A DNA stretch of 42,743 nucleotides from Acidobacteriota bacterium (GTDB lineage Bacteria; Acidobacteriota; Vicinamibacteria; Vicinamibacterales; SCN-69-37). The notes beneath the pieces were generated by a model, which did no database searches, was not told where the DNA came from, and saw nothing but the letters and a program-made list of their open reading frames with translations. Below, piece by piece: positions 10,634 to 21,658 of this stretch. Both the position numbers and the translations under genes were made by a program. Each line of letters begins with the position of its first letter. Position 1 is the stretch's first letter. The DNA lies in the NCBI GenBank assembly GCA_024640135.1, contig JAHEFO010000008.1, forward strand, positions 1 to 42,743, given 5' to 3'.

Positions 10634-11791
10634 CTAGACCCGCCGGAGGACGAAACACTTCAAGTAGGCCGTTTCTGGAACCCCAAGGAGCACGGGATGG
10701 TCTCTCGCCTGCAGGCGCTTTTCGACCAGCGCGACCGGTGCATGGGCGTCAATCGCGGCATGCAGGAGCATGTCCTGAAACAGGGCTTCGTTCACGTGAT
10801 AGGAGCAGCTGCAGGTGATCAGGATGCCACCGGGCTTCAGGAGCTTGAGTGCCCGCAAGTTAATCTCCTTGTACCCGCCCAGCGCCTTCCCGAGGGTGGC
10901 CTTGTTCTTGGCGAAGGCAGGCGGATCCAGGACGATCGTGTCGAATCGCTCCTTGGCGATCTCGAGTTCCCGGAGCTCATCAAAGACATTGGCCAGGCGC
11001 GCCTCGATGTTGGTGAGACCGTTGCGGCGCGCATTTTCCGCGACCGCCGCAACGGCGAGCTCAGACCCGTCGATGGAGAGAACGGACTCGCACCGGCGCG
11101 CCATCTGCAGTCCGAATCCCCCGTTGTACGAGAACGCGTCGAGGGCGCGACCCCTCGCATAGCGGCCCGCCGCCAGATGGTTTTCGCGCTGGTCCAGGAA
11201 CAGACCGGTCTTCTGGCCTCGCCTCACGTCCACCTGATGCACGACCTCGCCTTCGCGGACATCGACCAGGTCCGGGACCTCGCCCGCGACTACTTCGACC
11301 ACCTCAGGCAGATCTTCAAGCCGCCTGATCTTGGCATCATTGCGAACCAGAATCCCGCGCGGACTCACGGCCTCAGCCAGCAACTCGACCACCAGGTCCA
11401 GCCGGCGATCGATGCCCTGGCACAGGGTCTGGACCACCAGGTAGTCGGCGTAGCGATCGACGATCAGCGCGGGGAGACCGTCGGCCTCGGCGCTGACAAG
11501 GCGGTAGGCGTTCCCGTCAGGCGCGAGCGTCTCGCGGTACGCCAGGGCCGCGCGCAACCGGTCGCCGAGCAACACCTTTTCGTCGCGCGGCCCCTCACCC
11601 AGCATCCGGAGCGTGATTTGTGACGTACTGCTGAAGAATGCGAGCCCCAGAGGCCGCCCGCGCTCGGTGCGCACTTCGACGAGGTCTCCCGGCTCTGCCG
11701 GGACGTCCATCACATCAGATCGATAGATCCAGGGATGTCCACCTCGCCAGCGTTCCACACCTCGGACAGAGATAACGGCAATGGGAAGCAC
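10634..11791 (-). CDS. Class I SAM-dependent rRNA methyltransferase, RlmI/RlmK-like (PUA domain)
   Basis: GHPWIYRSDV, FLDQRENHLAAGRYARGRALDAFSYNGGF, VLDPPAFAKNKATLGKALGGYKEINLRALKLL, TCSCSYHV. Confidence 0.9.
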   Translation of the reverse strand: MLPIAVISVRGVERWRGGHPWIYRSDVMDVPAEPGDLVEVRTERGRPLGLAFFSSTSQITLRMLGEGPRDEKVLLGDRLRAALAYRETLAPDGNAYRLVSAEADGLPALIVDRYADYLVVQTLCQGIDRRLDLVVELLAEAVSPRGILVRNDAKIRRLEDLPEVVEVVAGEVPDLVDVREGEVVHQVDVRRGQKTGLFLDQRENHLAAGRYARGRALDAFSYNGGFGLQMARRCESVLSIDGSELAVAAVAENARRNGLTNIEARLANVFDELRELEIAKERFDTIVLDPPAFAKNKATLGKALGGYKEINLRALKLLKPGGILITCSCSYHVNEALFQDMLLHAAIDAHAPVALVEKRLQARDHPVLLGVPETAYLKCFVLRRV

Positions 11792-11813
11792 ACTGAATTG
11801 TAGACCCTCGGTC

Positions 11814-11819
11814 TATACT
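11814..11819 (+). promoter_or_regulatory. -10-like TATACT 7 nt before the rpiB ATG, overlapping palindrome TAGACC-CTC-GGTCTA (11801-11815)
   Basis: Direct reading of the 35-bp divergent rlmI-like/rpiB intergenic. Confidence 0.45.
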
Positions 11820-11826
11820 CAGACGC

Positions 11827-12279
11827 ATGCGCATTGCGATAGGCGCCGATCATGCGGGATTCGCTCTCAAGAATGACCTCGTGCATCTGCTGGATGCCCG
11901 CGGTCTCCCGTACACGGACTTCGGCACGGACAGTCTCGAATCAGTCGATTATCCCGATTTCGCGGCGAAGGTTGCGCGTGCCGTGGCGAGCGGAGCCTAC
12001 GACCGGGGACTGCTCGTTTGCGGCGCCGGGGTTGGCATGGCGATGGCTGCCAACAAGATTCCAGGCATCCGCGCGGCCGCGGCCACCGAGCTTGAATCAG
12101 CGAGGCTGAGCCGCAGTCACAATGACGCCAACGTGCTGGCTCTGGGCGCCCGCCTCACGTCACCGGAGCTCGCACGCCAAATCACGACCGTCTTCCTCGA
12201 CACGCCCTTCGAAGGCGGCCGCCACGAACGGCGCGTCGCCAAGTTGACTCAACTTGATTGCCAGACGCCAACGCACTAA
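11827..12279 (+). CDS. rpiB: Ribose 5-phosphate isomerase B
   Basis: [68 protein letters not shown]. Confidence 0.93.
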   Translation: MRIAIGADHAGFALKNDLVHLLDARGLPYTDFGTDSLESVDYPDFAAKVARAVASGAYDRGLLVCGAGVGMAMAANKIPGIRAAAATELESARLSRSHNDANVLALGARLTSPELARQITTVFLDTPFEGGRHERRVAKLTQLDCQTPTH

Positions 12280-12292
12280 CCCTGGATGCACC

Positions 12293-13540
12293 GTGACACA
12301 CCTGACAGCAACCGACCCTGACATCGCGGACGCCCTGCGCCGTGAGCTGCAACGCCAGAGAGAAGGTCTGGAACTGATCGCATCGGAAAACTTCGTCAGT
12401 CCCGCTGTCCTCGAAGCGATGGGCTCGGTCCTGACGAACAAGTACGCCGAAGGCTACCCGGGAAAGCGGTACTACGGCGGCTGCGAATTTGTGGACGTGG
12501 CCGAGACTCTGGCCATCAATCGCGCGAAGACTCTGTTTGGCGCTGAACACGCCAACGTTCAACCCCACTCGGGTGCACAAGCCAACATGGCGGTTTATGT
12601 CGCGATGCTGAATCCGGGCGACACGATCCTGGGCATGAACCTGGCCCACGGAGGCCACCTGACCCACGGCCACCCCCTGAATTTCTCGGGCAAGTACTTC
12701 AAGATCGTCCCCTACGGCGTGCGGCAGGACGACGAACACCTTGACTACGACGAGTTGGAGCGGCTGGCCCGGGAGCATCGGCCAAAGATGGTGGTGGTCG
12801 GCGCCAGCGCGTATGCCCGGATCATCGACTACGCGCGCATCCGCGCCGTGGCGAACGAGGTCGGCGCCCTGGTCATGACGGACATGGCCCACATCGCCGG
12901 CCTGATTGCGGCTGGTCTTCACCCAAGTCCAGTTCCGCATTCCGACTTCGTCACCACCACAACTCACAAGACGCTGCGTGGCCCGCGTGGCGGACTCATC
13001 CTGTGCCGGGCCGAGTTCGCGAAGGATATCGACCGGGCGGTGTTTCCCGGAGTCCAGGGCGGTCCCTTGATGCACATCATCGCGGGCAAGGCCGTGTGCT
13101 TCAAGGAAGCCCAGAGCGAGTCCTTCCTTACCTACCAGCGGCAGGTCGTGCGCAATGCCGTTCAGCTCGCGACGGGTCTGGCAGCGGCGGGATTCCGCAT
13201 TGTCAGCGGAGGCACTGATAATCACATCGTCCTCGTGGATGTGTTCTCCCGGGGACTGACCGGCAAAGTCGCCGAAGCGGCACTGGGACAGGCCGCGATC
13301 ACCGTCAACAAGAACGCGATTCCATTCGACCAACAACCCCCGATGACCGCCAGCGGGATTCGCCTGGGCACGGCGGCTGTCACGACGCGCGGCTTTCGCG
13401 AAGCCGAGATGGACCTTGTCGCCCAGTTGATCGCGCGCGTCCTCGGCGCGCCCGACAACGAGTCGGTGGCGATGACGGTCCGATCGGAAGTCGAAGCGTT
13501 GTGCCAGAAGTTCCCGCTGTACCCCCTGCTGGCGCGCTGA
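12293..13540 (+). CDS. glyA: Serine hydroxymethyltransferase
   Basis: [56 protein letters not shown] start at 12293. Confidence 0.97.
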   Translation: MTHLTATDPDIADALRRELQRQREGLELIASENFVSPAVLEAMGSVLTNKYAEGYPGKRYYGGCEFVDVAETLAINRAKTLFGAEHANVQPHSGAQANMAVYVAMLNPGDTILGMNLAHGGHLTHGHPLNFSGKYFKIVPYGVRQDDEHLDYDELERLAREHRPKMVVVGASAYARIIDYARIRAVANEVGALVMTDMAHIAGLIAAGLHPSPVPHSDFVTTTTHKTLRGPRGGLILCRAEFAKDIDRAVFPGVQGGPLMHIIAGKAVCFKEAQSESFLTYQRQVVRNAVQLATGLAAAGFRIVSGGTDNHIVLVDVFSRGLTGKVAEAALGQAAITVNKNAIPFDQQPPMTASGIRLGTAAVTTRGFREAEMDLVAQLIARVLGAPDNESVAMTVRSEVEALCQKFPLYPLLAR

Positions 13541-15474
13541 CAGAGCGCGTGTCGGCCGTCTTCGCTGATACCGGGCCACTGGCCACGAGCGACGATGTCT
13601 TCGAAGCACGGCCAGGTCAGCGGGAAATGGCGGCCCGGGTCGCCGGCGCATTCGAGCACGGAGGCGTACTCATCGCTGAAGCCGGAACCGGCACAGGCAA
13701 GACGCTGGCGTACCTCGTCCCGGCCGTGCTGTCAGGCCGACGGGTGTTGGTCTCGACGGGCACGCGCACCCTTCAGGATCAGATTTTCTACAAGGATATT
13801 CCCGCGTTGGCGCGGGCGCTGGGGCTTGAACTGCGCGCGGCCTACATGAAAGGCCGTTCCAACTACCTGTGCCGCCATCGCTACGACCGCCTTCAGGAGG
13901 CTCGCGCGGCGCTGGGCGAAGACGAACAACGCTGGCTGGACACCATCGCCGAGTGGTTGCCGGACACTGACACGGGGGATCGCGCCGAACTGACCGAGAT
14001 GCCCGACAGTTTCGGGTTCTGGACGGAGTTGACGGCGACCAGTGAGCAGTGCCTCGGCCGCGAGTGTCCGCAATTCGCCGACTGTTTCATCACGCGCATG
14101 CGTGAACACGCCGACGACTCCGACGTGATCGTCGTCAATCATCACCTGTTGTGCGCGGATGCCTCGGTCCGGCAGGGCGACTTCGGCGCCGTGATTCCCG
14201 CGTGCGACCTGGCGGTGATCGACGAGGCCCACCAGTTGGAGGACGTGGTCACGCAGTACTTCGGGCTCTCGTTCAGCACGCACCGACTGGACGAGTTCGT
14301 GCGCGATGCCCTTCAGTCCGTCGCGTTCATCCCTCCAGAGGAGGGCCGCCTGGCTGTCGCGATGCAGCATGCCGTCGGCGACGTGGAACGGACCGGGCGA
14401 AGACTGTTCGATCGTGCGCGGGTCGAGGCCACCCGGGAGCGAGGCGGGGACCGCACGACCCTCACGCCGGAGTCCGCCGCGCGTCTGGGTGATGAAGGCG
14501 AGGCCATGCGGGAGGAGCTGGATCGCCTCGGCGCAGCCATCCGGGCAATCGAACCCGTGCCGGAGGATCTGAAGGCGATTCTGACGCGGGCCGCGGCCAT
14601 GCGAGACGACCTGCGTGTATTGCTGGCCGCCGATGACCCGGCGTTTGTGCACTTCCTGGAGGTCCGCGGGCGGGGGATCGCCCTGCGGGCGGCTCCCATC
14701 GACGTCGCCGCACTCGTCAGCGAGAGAATCGTGGGCGATCGGGCGGCCACGGTCCTGACATCTGCCACGCTGACGGTCGCCGGTTCGTTCGACTACGTCC
14801 AGGGCCGGCTGGGGCTGACGACGGCGACCACGGTCCGTCTGCCGTCTGAATTCGACTTCCGCACCCAGGCCCTGCTGTACCTCCCTCCGGACATGCCCGA
14901 TCCGCGGTCGCCCGGCTTCAACACGGCCGCCTCCGGCGTCATCGCGGAACTGCTCGCCCGGTCGCGCGGGCGGGCGTTCGTGTTGTTCACCTCGTACGTC
15001 GCCATGCGGGATGTGTACGAGCAGGTGGCGCCCCACGTCCCCTGGCCCCTCCTGTTGCAGGGCACGGCGCCCCGGCCAGCCCTGCTGCGCGACTTCCGGA
15101 ACACTCCCGGCGCCGTGTTGTTCGCCACAGCGAGTTTCTGGCAGGGGGTCGATGTGGCCGGTGAAGCGCTCAGTTGCGTCATCATCGACCGGTTGCCGTT
15201 CGCCTCGCCCGGCGATCCTCTGGTAGCGGCGAGAATCGCGGCCATCGAAGGGGCCGGCGGACATGCCTTCCACGAATATCAGGTGCCCCTGGCCACGCTC
15301 GCGCTTCTGCAGGGCATGGGCCGGCTCATCCGGAGCCGGGCCGATCGGGGCGTACTAGCGGTGCTGGACCCTCGTCTGACGCGAATGGCGTACGGCCGCC
15401 GGTTCCTGGCCTCATTTCCGCCCGTGCCGGTCACGCGAGACCTTGAGGTCGTGGGGAGGATGTTTCTACGTTAA
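13501..15474 (+). CDS. ATP-dependent helicase, DinG/YoaA (XPD-like Fe-S) family
   Basis: Walker [22 protein letters not shown] box [11 protein letters not shown], Fe-S cysteines ([23 protein letters not shown]), C-terminal [31 protein letters not shown]. Start may be GTG 13549, just after the glyA stop. Confidence 0.88.
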   Translation: MPEVPAVPPAGALTERVSAVFADTGPLATSDDVFEARPGQREMAARVAGAFEHGGVLIAEAGTGTGKTLAYLVPAVLSGRRVLVSTGTRTLQDQIFYKDIPALARALGLELRAAYMKGRSNYLCRHRYDRLQEARAALGEDEQRWLDTIAEWLPDTDTGDRAELTEMPDSFGFWTELTATSEQCLGRECPQFADCFITRMREHADDSDVIVVNHHLLCADASVRQGDFGAVIPACDLAVIDEAHQLEDVVTQYFGLSFSTHRLDEFVRDALQSVAFIPPEEGRLAVAMQHAVGDVERTGRRLFDRARVEATRERGGDRTTLTPESAARLGDEGEAMREELDRLGAAIRAIEPVPEDLKAILTRAAAMRDDLRVLLAADDPAFVHFLEVRGRGIALRAAPIDVAALVSERIVGDRAATVLTSATLTVAGSFDYVQGRLGLTTATTVRLPSEFDFRTQALLYLPPDMPDPRSPGFNTAASGVIAELLARSRGRAFVLFTSYVAMRDVYEQVAPHVPWPLLLQGTAPRPALLRDFRNTPGAVLFATASFWQGVDVAGEALSCVIIDRLPFASPGDPLVAARIAAIEGAGGHAFHEYQVPLATLALLQGMGRLIRSRADRGVLAVLDPRLTRMAYGRRFLASFPPVPVTRDLEVVGRMFLR

Positions 15475-15501
15475 AATGATTGATGATTGAGGAGGGTGCC
15501 A

Positions 15502-16488
15502 ATGAATGGTCAGATACTTCGCCGCGGGTTACTAGTCAGCGCAATGCTTGTCGGACTGCTCGCGTCCGCCACCCCCGCGCGTGGACAGGCCATGGGGTCG
15601 CTGCGCGGTCTCGTCACCGACGAAACCGGCGCGCCGGTTCCCGAGGCCGAGCTCACGTTCACGTTCATCGGTGACGTGGACATCACGGTCACCCTCATGA
15701 CCAACGACAAGGGTGAATTCACCCGCTCCGGCCTCCGCACCGGGCAGTGGAAGATGCAGGCCACCAAGGGCGAGTTGATCGGAATTCAGAACGTTCGCGT
15801 CATGATCGCCGCCATGACCAAGGTCGATACGCTGATTATCAAGGTGCCGGCCAAAGGCGCGACGGATACGTCCGGCATGTCCGCCAAAGAAGTTGAGGAC
15901 CGCAACAAGTTGATGGCCGAGATGCAGGCTGAATTTGAGGCGGGCGTGGCAGCCATTGAGACCGATCCCGATGTCGCGATCGCCAAGCTGACCATCGTGG
16001 CAGGCTCGGTGCCCGATTGTGCCCTGTGCTACACGAGAATCGGCGACGCCAACATGAAGAAGAAGGACATGGCTGCCGCTGAAGCCGCGTACAAGAAGGC
16101 CATCGAACTCGATGACACGATGCCTGACGCCTATTCGGCGCTGGTCGTCCTCTACAACCAGCAGCAGAAACTCGACGAAGCCATGGCGATGAGCAGAAAG
16201 GCCAACGAATTGCTGGGAGCCTCGGAGTCCGGCGGGGATCCGGTCGCGCTCTATAACCAGGCCATCATCCTGTGGAATGCCGGCAAGTACCCGGAAGCCA
16301 AGGCCGAGTTCGAGAAGGTTGTCGCCCTTGATCCCACAATGGCGGAGGCCCACTATCAACTGGGAATGGCGAACGTCAACCTGGGCCAGCTTCCTGCCGC
16401 CGCGAAGGCGTTCGAGGAATACCTGAAGCTGGCGCCCGACGGGGAAAACGCCGAGACGGCCAAGGCCATTCTGAAACAGATCAAGTAG
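15502..16488 (+). CDS. Secreted tetratricopeptide-repeat protein with N-terminal carboxypeptidase-regulatory-like domain
   Basis: Signal peptide; SLRGLVTDETGAPVPEAELTF; TPR units (AEAAYKKAIELDDTMPDAYSALVVLY, AKAEFEKVVALDPTMAEAHYQLG); GGAGGG SD. Confidence 0.8.
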   Translation: MNGQILRRGLLVSAMLVGLLASATPARGQAMGSLRGLVTDETGAPVPEAELTFTFIGDVDITVTLMTNDKGEFTRSGLRTGQWKMQATKGELIGIQNVRVMIAAMTKVDTLIIKVPAKGATDTSGMSAKEVEDRNKLMAEMQAEFEAGVAAIETDPDVAIAKLTIVAGSVPDCALCYTRIGDANMKKKDMAAAEAAYKKAIELDDTMPDAYSALVVLYNQQQKLDEAMAMSRKANELLGASESGGDPVALYNQAIILWNAGKYPEAKAEFEKVVALDPTMAEAHYQLGMANVNLGQLPAAAKAFEEYLKLAPDGENAETAKAILKQIK

Positions 16489-16489
16489 G

Positions 16490-17209
16490 ATGTCCGGCGC
16501 CGCGCTGGACCACGACATCGCTCTCAACCTCGCCACGGTGCGCCGCCGCCTCGAATTGGCGGCGCGCCGTGCGCCGGGCTTCCCCCGTCTGATTGCAGTC
16601 TCAAAAACCTTTCCCGTGGAAGCGGTACGGGCCGCCGCCCTCGCGGGCCAGCGTGACTTCGGAGAAAACCGCGTGCAGGAGGGACTCGACAAGATCGCTG
16701 CCACGGCGTCCCTCGACTTGACCTGGCACCTGATCGGGCACCTCCAGACGAACAAGGCCAGAAAGGCCGCCGGCGCGTTCCACTGGATTCACTCCATCGA
16801 TTCCATCGCGCTGCTGAACAAGGTCGATGCCGGCGCCGCCGACGCCGGCGCCCGGCCGCAGATTCTGCTGCAGGTCGATTTGGCCCACGAAGCCACCAAG
16901 TTCGGAGCCGACCGTGCCGCCGTGGAAGATCTCGCACGCGCGGCCGTCGCGGCGCGCGCGGTCCAATTGCGCGGGCTGATGATCGTGCCTCCCATCGCCC
17001 CTGATCCCGAGGCCGCCAGGCCGTGGTTCCGCCAGCTTCGTGACCTGCGGGACGATCTCGTGGCGCGGGGACTTCCGAGCGAGGCGATGGCGGAGTTGTC
17101 GATGGGCATGAGCCACGACTACGAGGTGGCCCTGGACGAGGGTGCGACGATGGTGCGGATCGGTACAGCTATCTTCGGCCGACGGACACCACAGGCACCG
17201 CCGGCGTGA
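16490..17209 (+). CDS. YggS/PLPBP family pyridoxal-phosphate homeostasis protein
   Basis: LIAVSKTFPVEAVRAA, FGENRVQEGLDK, WHLIGHLQTNKAR, LSMGMSHDYEVALDEGATMVRIGTAIFG. Confidence 0.93.
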   Translation: MSGAALDHDIALNLATVRRRLELAARRAPGFPRLIAVSKTFPVEAVRAAALAGQRDFGENRVQEGLDKIAATASLDLTWHLIGHLQTNKARKAAGAFHWIHSIDSIALLNKVDAGAADAGARPQILLQVDLAHEATKFGADRAAVEDLARAAVAARAVQLRGLMIVPPIAPDPEAARPWFRQLRDLRDDLVARGLPSEAMAELSMGMSHDYEVALDEGATMVRIGTAIFGRRTPQAPPA

Positions 17210-17233
17210 GCGGACCCACGCTGCCTCCCCTGC

Positions 17234-17239
17234 GCCTGT
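17234..17239 (+). promoter_or_regulatory. -10-like hexamer TATACT upstream of hutI
   Basis: CGTTATACTCGGG in the yggS-hutI intergenic; no clear -35. Confidence 0.35.
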
Positions 17240-17270
17240 CCGTTATACTCGGGCAACCGAGGTAATCCCG

Positions 17271-17330
17271 GCACCCAGCACCCGGCACCCAGCACCCAGC
17301 ACCCAGCACCCAGCACCCAGCACCCAGCAC
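17271..17330 (+). repeat. Tandem heptanucleotide repeat (GCACCCA)n, about 8.5 units
   Basis: Direct reading: GCACCCA GCACCCG then six GCACCCA then GCAC; ends 10 bp before the hutI ATG. Confidence 0.97.
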
Positions 17331-17340
17331 ATAGAAACAC

Positions 17341-18576
17341 ATGCCCGTCACTCTCCTGATCGAACACCTTGACCAGCTCTACACCGTGCCGGGCCCCTCT
17401 CCCCGCGTGGGCGCGCGCCAGGGCGACATCGTGCCGATCCTCGATGGCGCCGTGGCCTGTGACGGACCGACCGTGGTGGCCGCCGGCACGACCGCACAGG
17501 TCCGCTCGCAGATCGGGCTCGACGACAACACCACCGTGCTGGACGGGCGCGGAAAGTCGATGGTGCCTGGATTCGTCGATCCGCATACCCATGTCGTGTT
17601 TGCCGGCGATCGGCGCGATGAGCTCCGGCGCCGGCTGGCTGGTGCGGATTACGCGGAAATTGCGGCGGCGGGCGGCGGCATCCTGTCGACCGTCCGGGCG
17701 ACGCGTCAGGCGTCGGAGGACGAACTGGTCTCGCAGACGGCGACGCGACTGGCAGAAATGCTTCGACAGGGCACGACGACGGCTGAAGCCAAGAGTGGCT
17801 ACGGACTGGACACGGCCACGGAAGTCCGGATGCTGCAAGTGGTCGGGCGTCTCAACACCCTGCAGCCGATCGAACTGGCGGCCACATTCATCGGCGCCCA
17901 TGAGGTGCCGCCTGAATTTCGCGGCCGGCAGACTGACTACGTGCGCCTCGTGATTGACGAGATGACGCCGGCGGCGGCGCCATACGCCGAGTGGTGTGAT
18001 GTCTTTTGCGACCGGGGATTCTTTACGCCGGAAGAATCCCGGGCGATCCTCGAGGCCGGAGTTCACGCCGGCATGAAACCGAGGATTCACGCGGACGAAC
18101 TGGCGTCCAGCGGCGGTTCGCAGGTGGCCGCCGCGGTCGGCGCGCGGTCGGCTGACCACCTCGTGCGCATTGACGCCAGCGGGATCGAGTCGCTCCGGTC
18201 AGCCGGCGTGGTCGCCACCATTCTGCCGTGCGCGGCGTTCCACTTGAAGCTTGGACAATTCGCCCCCGCGCGTGCCCTGATCGCTGCCGGGGTGCCCGTC
18301 GCGCTGGCGACCGATGTCAATCCGGGCGGCGGGTTCTCTCCGTCCATGCCGTTCGCGATGGCGCTGGCCTGTTTCGCGATGAACCTGACGTTCGAAGAAG
18401 CGCTCGTCGCCTCCACGATCAACGCCGCAGCGTCGCTCGATCGACAGGACCGCATCGGCAGTCTCGAACCAGGCAAGCAGTTCGACGCGGTGCTCGTTCA
18501 CGGCCCCGCCGTCAATCTCCTCCGTGTGAATGCGACGCCGATCGCCGGCGTGTACAAGAAGGGTGTCCTATGTTGA
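17341..18576 (+). CDS. hutI: Imidazolonepropionase
   Basis: MVPGFVDPHTHVVFAGDRRDEL, GTTTAEAKSGYGLD, FCDRGFFTPEES, HADELASSGGSQVAAAVGARSADHL. Confidence 0.95.
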   Translation: MPVTLLIEHLDQLYTVPGPSPRVGARQGDIVPILDGAVACDGPTVVAAGTTAQVRSQIGLDDNTTVLDGRGKSMVPGFVDPHTHVVFAGDRRDELRRRLAGADYAEIAAAGGGILSTVRATRQASEDELVSQTATRLAEMLRQGTTTAEAKSGYGLDTATEVRMLQVVGRLNTLQPIELAATFIGAHEVPPEFRGRQTDYVRLVIDEMTPAAAPYAEWCDVFCDRGFFTPEESRAILEAGVHAGMKPRIHADELASSGGSQVAAAVGARSADHLVRIDASGIESLRSAGVVATILPCAAFHLKLGQFAPARALIAAGVPVALATDVNPGGGFSPSMPFAMALACFAMNLTFEEALVASTINAAASLDRQDRIGSLEPGKQFDAVLVHGPAVNLLRVNATPIAGVYKKGVLC

Positions 18577-19181
18577 TCGATCGTACTGTGACCGGCCTGC
18601 TCGAAGCCTTCAGCAACGCGGACCCGACGCCGGGCGGCGGGTCCGCGGCCGCTCTGGCGGGCGCCGCTGGAGCCGCCTTGCTCGCCATGGTCGCCGGGAT
18701 GCCCAAGTCGCGGACAAATGCCATCGCCGAACGGGAAGCGCTCGATCAGGCGCAGACAGAACTGCTCTCCCAGCTCGAGACCCTCACCGGCCTGATTGAC
18801 CGCGATGCGTCTGCCTATGACCTGGTGATTGCCGCCTTCCGAAAGCCGAAGGGGACTGACGAAGAGAAAGCCGATCGCAAGGCCGCGATCCAGGACGCGA
18901 CCCGCGTCGCGACTGAAGTGCCGCTGGAAACCATCCGGGCCTGTGTCGCCGCCCTGCGCCAGGGCCGGGCCGCTGCCACGCACGGAAACCCGTCTGCAGC
19001 CAGTGATGTGAAAGTCGGCTATCGTCTGCTGATGGCCGCCGCCGAGGGCGCCAGGGACAATGTGGATATCAACCTCGGGGGATTGGCGGACACGACGCTG
19101 CAGGAGGTCATCCGGACGGAGACGGAGCGCCTGATGGCCGAGGCCGACACGATCGTCCGTGACGTGATTCGAGCTGACTAA
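18570..19181 (+). CDS. Formiminotetrahydrofolate cyclodeaminase / methenyl-THF cyclohydrolase family (FTCD C-terminal-like)
   Basis: DPTPGGGSAAALAGAAGAALLAMV, AAFRKPKGTDEEKADRKAAIQDA, NINLGGLAD; overlaps the hutI stop by 7 bp. Confidence 0.88.
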   Translation: MLIDRTVTGLLEAFSNADPTPGGGSAAALAGAAGAALLAMVAGMPKSRTNAIAEREALDQAQTELLSQLETLTGLIDRDASAYDLVIAAFRKPKGTDEEKADRKAAIQDATRVATEVPLETIRACVAALRQGRAAATHGNPSAASDVKVGYRLLMAAAEGARDNVDINLGGLADTTLQEVIRTETERLMAEADTIVRDVIRAD

Positions 19182-19202
19182 TACACATGGCGCGGACGGC
19201 CA

Positions 19203-19832
19203 CTAGTTCACGATATCGAGCAGCCGCTCCCAGCGCACGTCCCTGAACACATCGGCCATCGCGCCGCCTTCCTCGTACGAGAAATAGATGAACATCGCTC
19301 GTCCCTTGATGTGATCTGCGGGCAGGAATCCCCAGTACCGGCTGTCCTCGGAATTGTCGCGATTGTCCCCCATCATGAAGTACTGCGCGGGCGGAACAGT
19401 GACAGGACCGAAGAACTCACGACGGTCATCGGTGACCCCTGCCGAGTCAGACGGGGGTTCGGCCAGGTACACGTAACTTTCGGCCAGCGGCGATCCGTTG
19501 ATATACATCGTCTTGCGCCGCAGTTCGAGCCGGTCGCCGGGCAGGCCGATCACGCGCTTGATGAAGTCACGCTCGGGTTCGTCCGGGTACTTGAACACCA
19601 CGATATCGCCGCGCCTGATTTCACGCCTCGGCAGCATCCACCGTTCCAGGGTGGTCACCGCCGGGGAGAAGATCATCTTGTTGACGATCAGGTGGTCGCC
19701 GACCAAGAGGTTGGGCTCCATCGATCCGGTGGGAATCTTGAAAGCCTGGAACACCCAGGTCCGGACAAACAGCGCCAGAACGACCGCGATGACCAGCGAC
19801 TCGGCATACTCGCGGAAGATCGACTTGCTCAT
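19203..19832 (-). CDS. lepB: Signal peptidase I
   Basis: [73 protein letters not shown] overlap with lepA. Confidence 0.95.
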   Translation of the reverse strand: MSKSIFREYAESLVIAVVLALFVRTWVFQAFKIPTGSMEPNLLVGDHLIVNKMIFSPAVTTLERWMLPRREIRRGDIVVFKYPDEPERDFIKRVIGLPGDRLELRRKTMYINGSPLAESYVYLAEPPSDSAGVTDDRREFFGPVTVPPAQYFMMGDNRDNSEDSRYWGFLPADHIKGRAMFIYFSYEEGGAMADVFRDVRWERLLDIVN

Positions 19833-21634
19833 CCCTCGGTGCCCACCTTGAGAACGGCGAGGAAGGCCTCCTGCGGAATCTCGACCCGACCGACCCGCTT
19901 CATGCGCTTCTTGCCCTCCTTCTGCTTCTCGAGGAGCTTCCGCTTGCGGGAAATATCGCCGCCGTAACACTTGGCGAGCACATTCTTGCGAAGGGCCCGA
20001 AGCGTCTCTCGCGCCACGACGCGGCTGCCGATCGCCGCCTGAATGGCGATGTCGAACATCTGACGGGGAATCAACTCCCGCATCTTGGCGGCCAGCAGGC
20101 GGCCGCGGACGTACGCCGAATCACTATGGAGCACCGTCGAAAGCGCATCGACCGCCTCGCCGTTCACCAGAATATCCAGCCTGACGAGCGCAGCCTCCTG
20201 GTAGCCGATGACGTGATAGTCAAGCGAGGCGTAGCCGCGCGACACGGTCTTGAGCCGGTCATAGAAGTCGAGGACGACCTCGTTGAACGGCAACTCGTAG
20301 GTAATGACGACGCGGTCAGACTTGAGGTACTCCATGCCCTTCTGGACCCCGCGCTTCTCCTGGCACAGCTCCAGAATCGCGCCCACGTACGCTGCGGGCG
20401 TCAACATCGTCGCCTTGATGATGGGCTCTTCGAATTTCTGGATGCGGCCCGGCTCGGGGAGCTTCGACGGACTGTCGATTTCCTGCATGACGCCGTCGGT
20501 CGTGGTGACGCGATAGAGCACCCCGGGCGCGGTCGTGACCAGATCCATGTTGTATTCGCGCTCCAGGCGTTCCTGGACGATCTCCATGTGCAGCAAACCG
20601 AGGAACCCACACCGGAATCCGAATCCCAACGCCGCGGAGGTCTCTGGTTCGAAGAAGAACGCCGAGTCGTTCAGGCGGAGTTTCTCCATCGCCTCGCGCA
20701 ACTCCGAATACTGTGAGCTCTCGACCGGGTAGAGCCCGGCAAACACCATGGGCTTGAGTTCCTTGAAGCCCGGAAATGCCTCCGTCGCAGGCACAGCGGC
20801 GTCGGTGATCGTGTCCCCGACTTTGGCGTCCGCCACATTCTTGATATTGGCAATGACGAATCCCGCCTCGCCAACGCCCAGCGAAGTCACCGGCACGGGT
20901 TTCGGCGAAAAGGCGCCCAACCCGTCGATTTGCAGGTCGATGCCCGCAGCCATCAGCCGGATCTTCTGCCCGGGCCGCATCGTGCCATCAATGACTCGCG
21001 TGAGAATCACGACGCCGCGATAAGCGTCGTACCAGGAGTCAAAAATCAGCGCTTTCAGCGGAGCGTCTGGGTTGCCGGCAGGCGGAGGAAGCCGATGGAC
21101 GATGGCCTCGAGAATCTCATGAACGCCCGTGCCCTGTTTCGCGCTGGCGAGAATCGCGTCATCGGCATTCAAGCCGATGACTTCCTCAATTTGACGCTTC
21201 GCTTCCTCAGGTTCGGCGCCTGGCAAGTCGATCTTGTTGATGACCGGGATGATCTCGAGGTTGTTGTCGATGGCCAGATAGGCGTTGGCCAGCGTCTGCG
21301 CTTCCACGCCCTGTGAGGCGTCGACGAGGAGCAGGGCGCCTTCACACGCGGCAAGCGAGCGCGTGACCTCGTAGGAAAAATCGACGTGCCCGGGCGTGTC
21401 GATGAGATTCAGGACGTACTCCTGACCGTCATCGGCCGTGTAATTCAAACGGACGGCGTGTGCCTTGATCGTGATGCCGCGCTCGCGCTCGAGGTCCATG
21501 GTGTCCAGGACCTGCGCTTCCATTTCGCGGGCCTGCAGCGCCCCGGTCGCCTCCAGGAAGCGGTCCGCGAGCGTCGACTTGCCGTGATCGATGTGCGCGA
21601 TGATCGAGAAGTTTCGAATGAAGCGTTGATCCAT
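19829..21634 (-). CDS. lepA: Elongation factor 4 (LepA)
   Basis: [102 protein letters not shown]. Confidence 0.98.
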   Translation of the reverse strand: MDQRFIRNFSIIAHIDHGKSTLADRFLEATGALQAREMEAQVLDTMDLERERGITIKAHAVRLNYTADDGQEYVLNLIDTPGHVDFSYEVTRSLAACEGALLLVDASQGVEAQTLANAYLAIDNNLEIIPVINKIDLPGAEPEEAKRQIEEVIGLNADDAILASAKQGTGVHEILEAIVHRLPPPAGNPDAPLKALIFDSWYDAYRGVVILTRVIDGTMRPGQKIRLMAAGIDLQIDGLGAFSPKPVPVTSLGVGEAGFVIANIKNVADAKVGDTITDAAVPATEAFPGFKELKPMVFAGLYPVESSQYSELREAMEKLRLNDSAFFFEPETSAALGFGFRCGFLGLLHMEIVQERLEREYNMDLVTTAPGVLYRVTTTDGVMQEIDSPSKLPEPGRIQKFEEPIIKATMLTPAAYVGAILELCQEKRGVQKGMEYLKSDRVVITYELPFNEVVLDFYDRLKTVSRGYASLDYHVIGYQEAALVRLDILVNGEAVDALSTVLHSDSAYVRGRLLAAKMRELIPRQMFDIAIQAAIGSRVVARETLRALRKNVLAKCYGGDISRKRKLLEKQKEGKKRMKRVGRVEIPQEAFLAVLKVGTEG

Positions 21635-21658
21635 TAGTGCGGGATGTCTCGCTGAACG

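Noticed and set aside
12182-15273. 489-aa and 513-aa minus-strand ORFs opposite glyA and the DinG-like helicase
   Set aside because: Shadow frames of clearly assigned genes; composition is R/Q/H/G-rich.
17169-17351. Minus-strand repetitive peptide VLGAGCWVLGAGCWVLGAGC
   Set aside because: Translation of the TGGGTGC heptamer array, not a real repeat protein.
19833-19970. N-terminal extension of the lepB ORF ([19 protein letters not shown]...)
   Set aside because: Out-of-frame reading of the lepA 3' end; true start MSKSIF at 19832.
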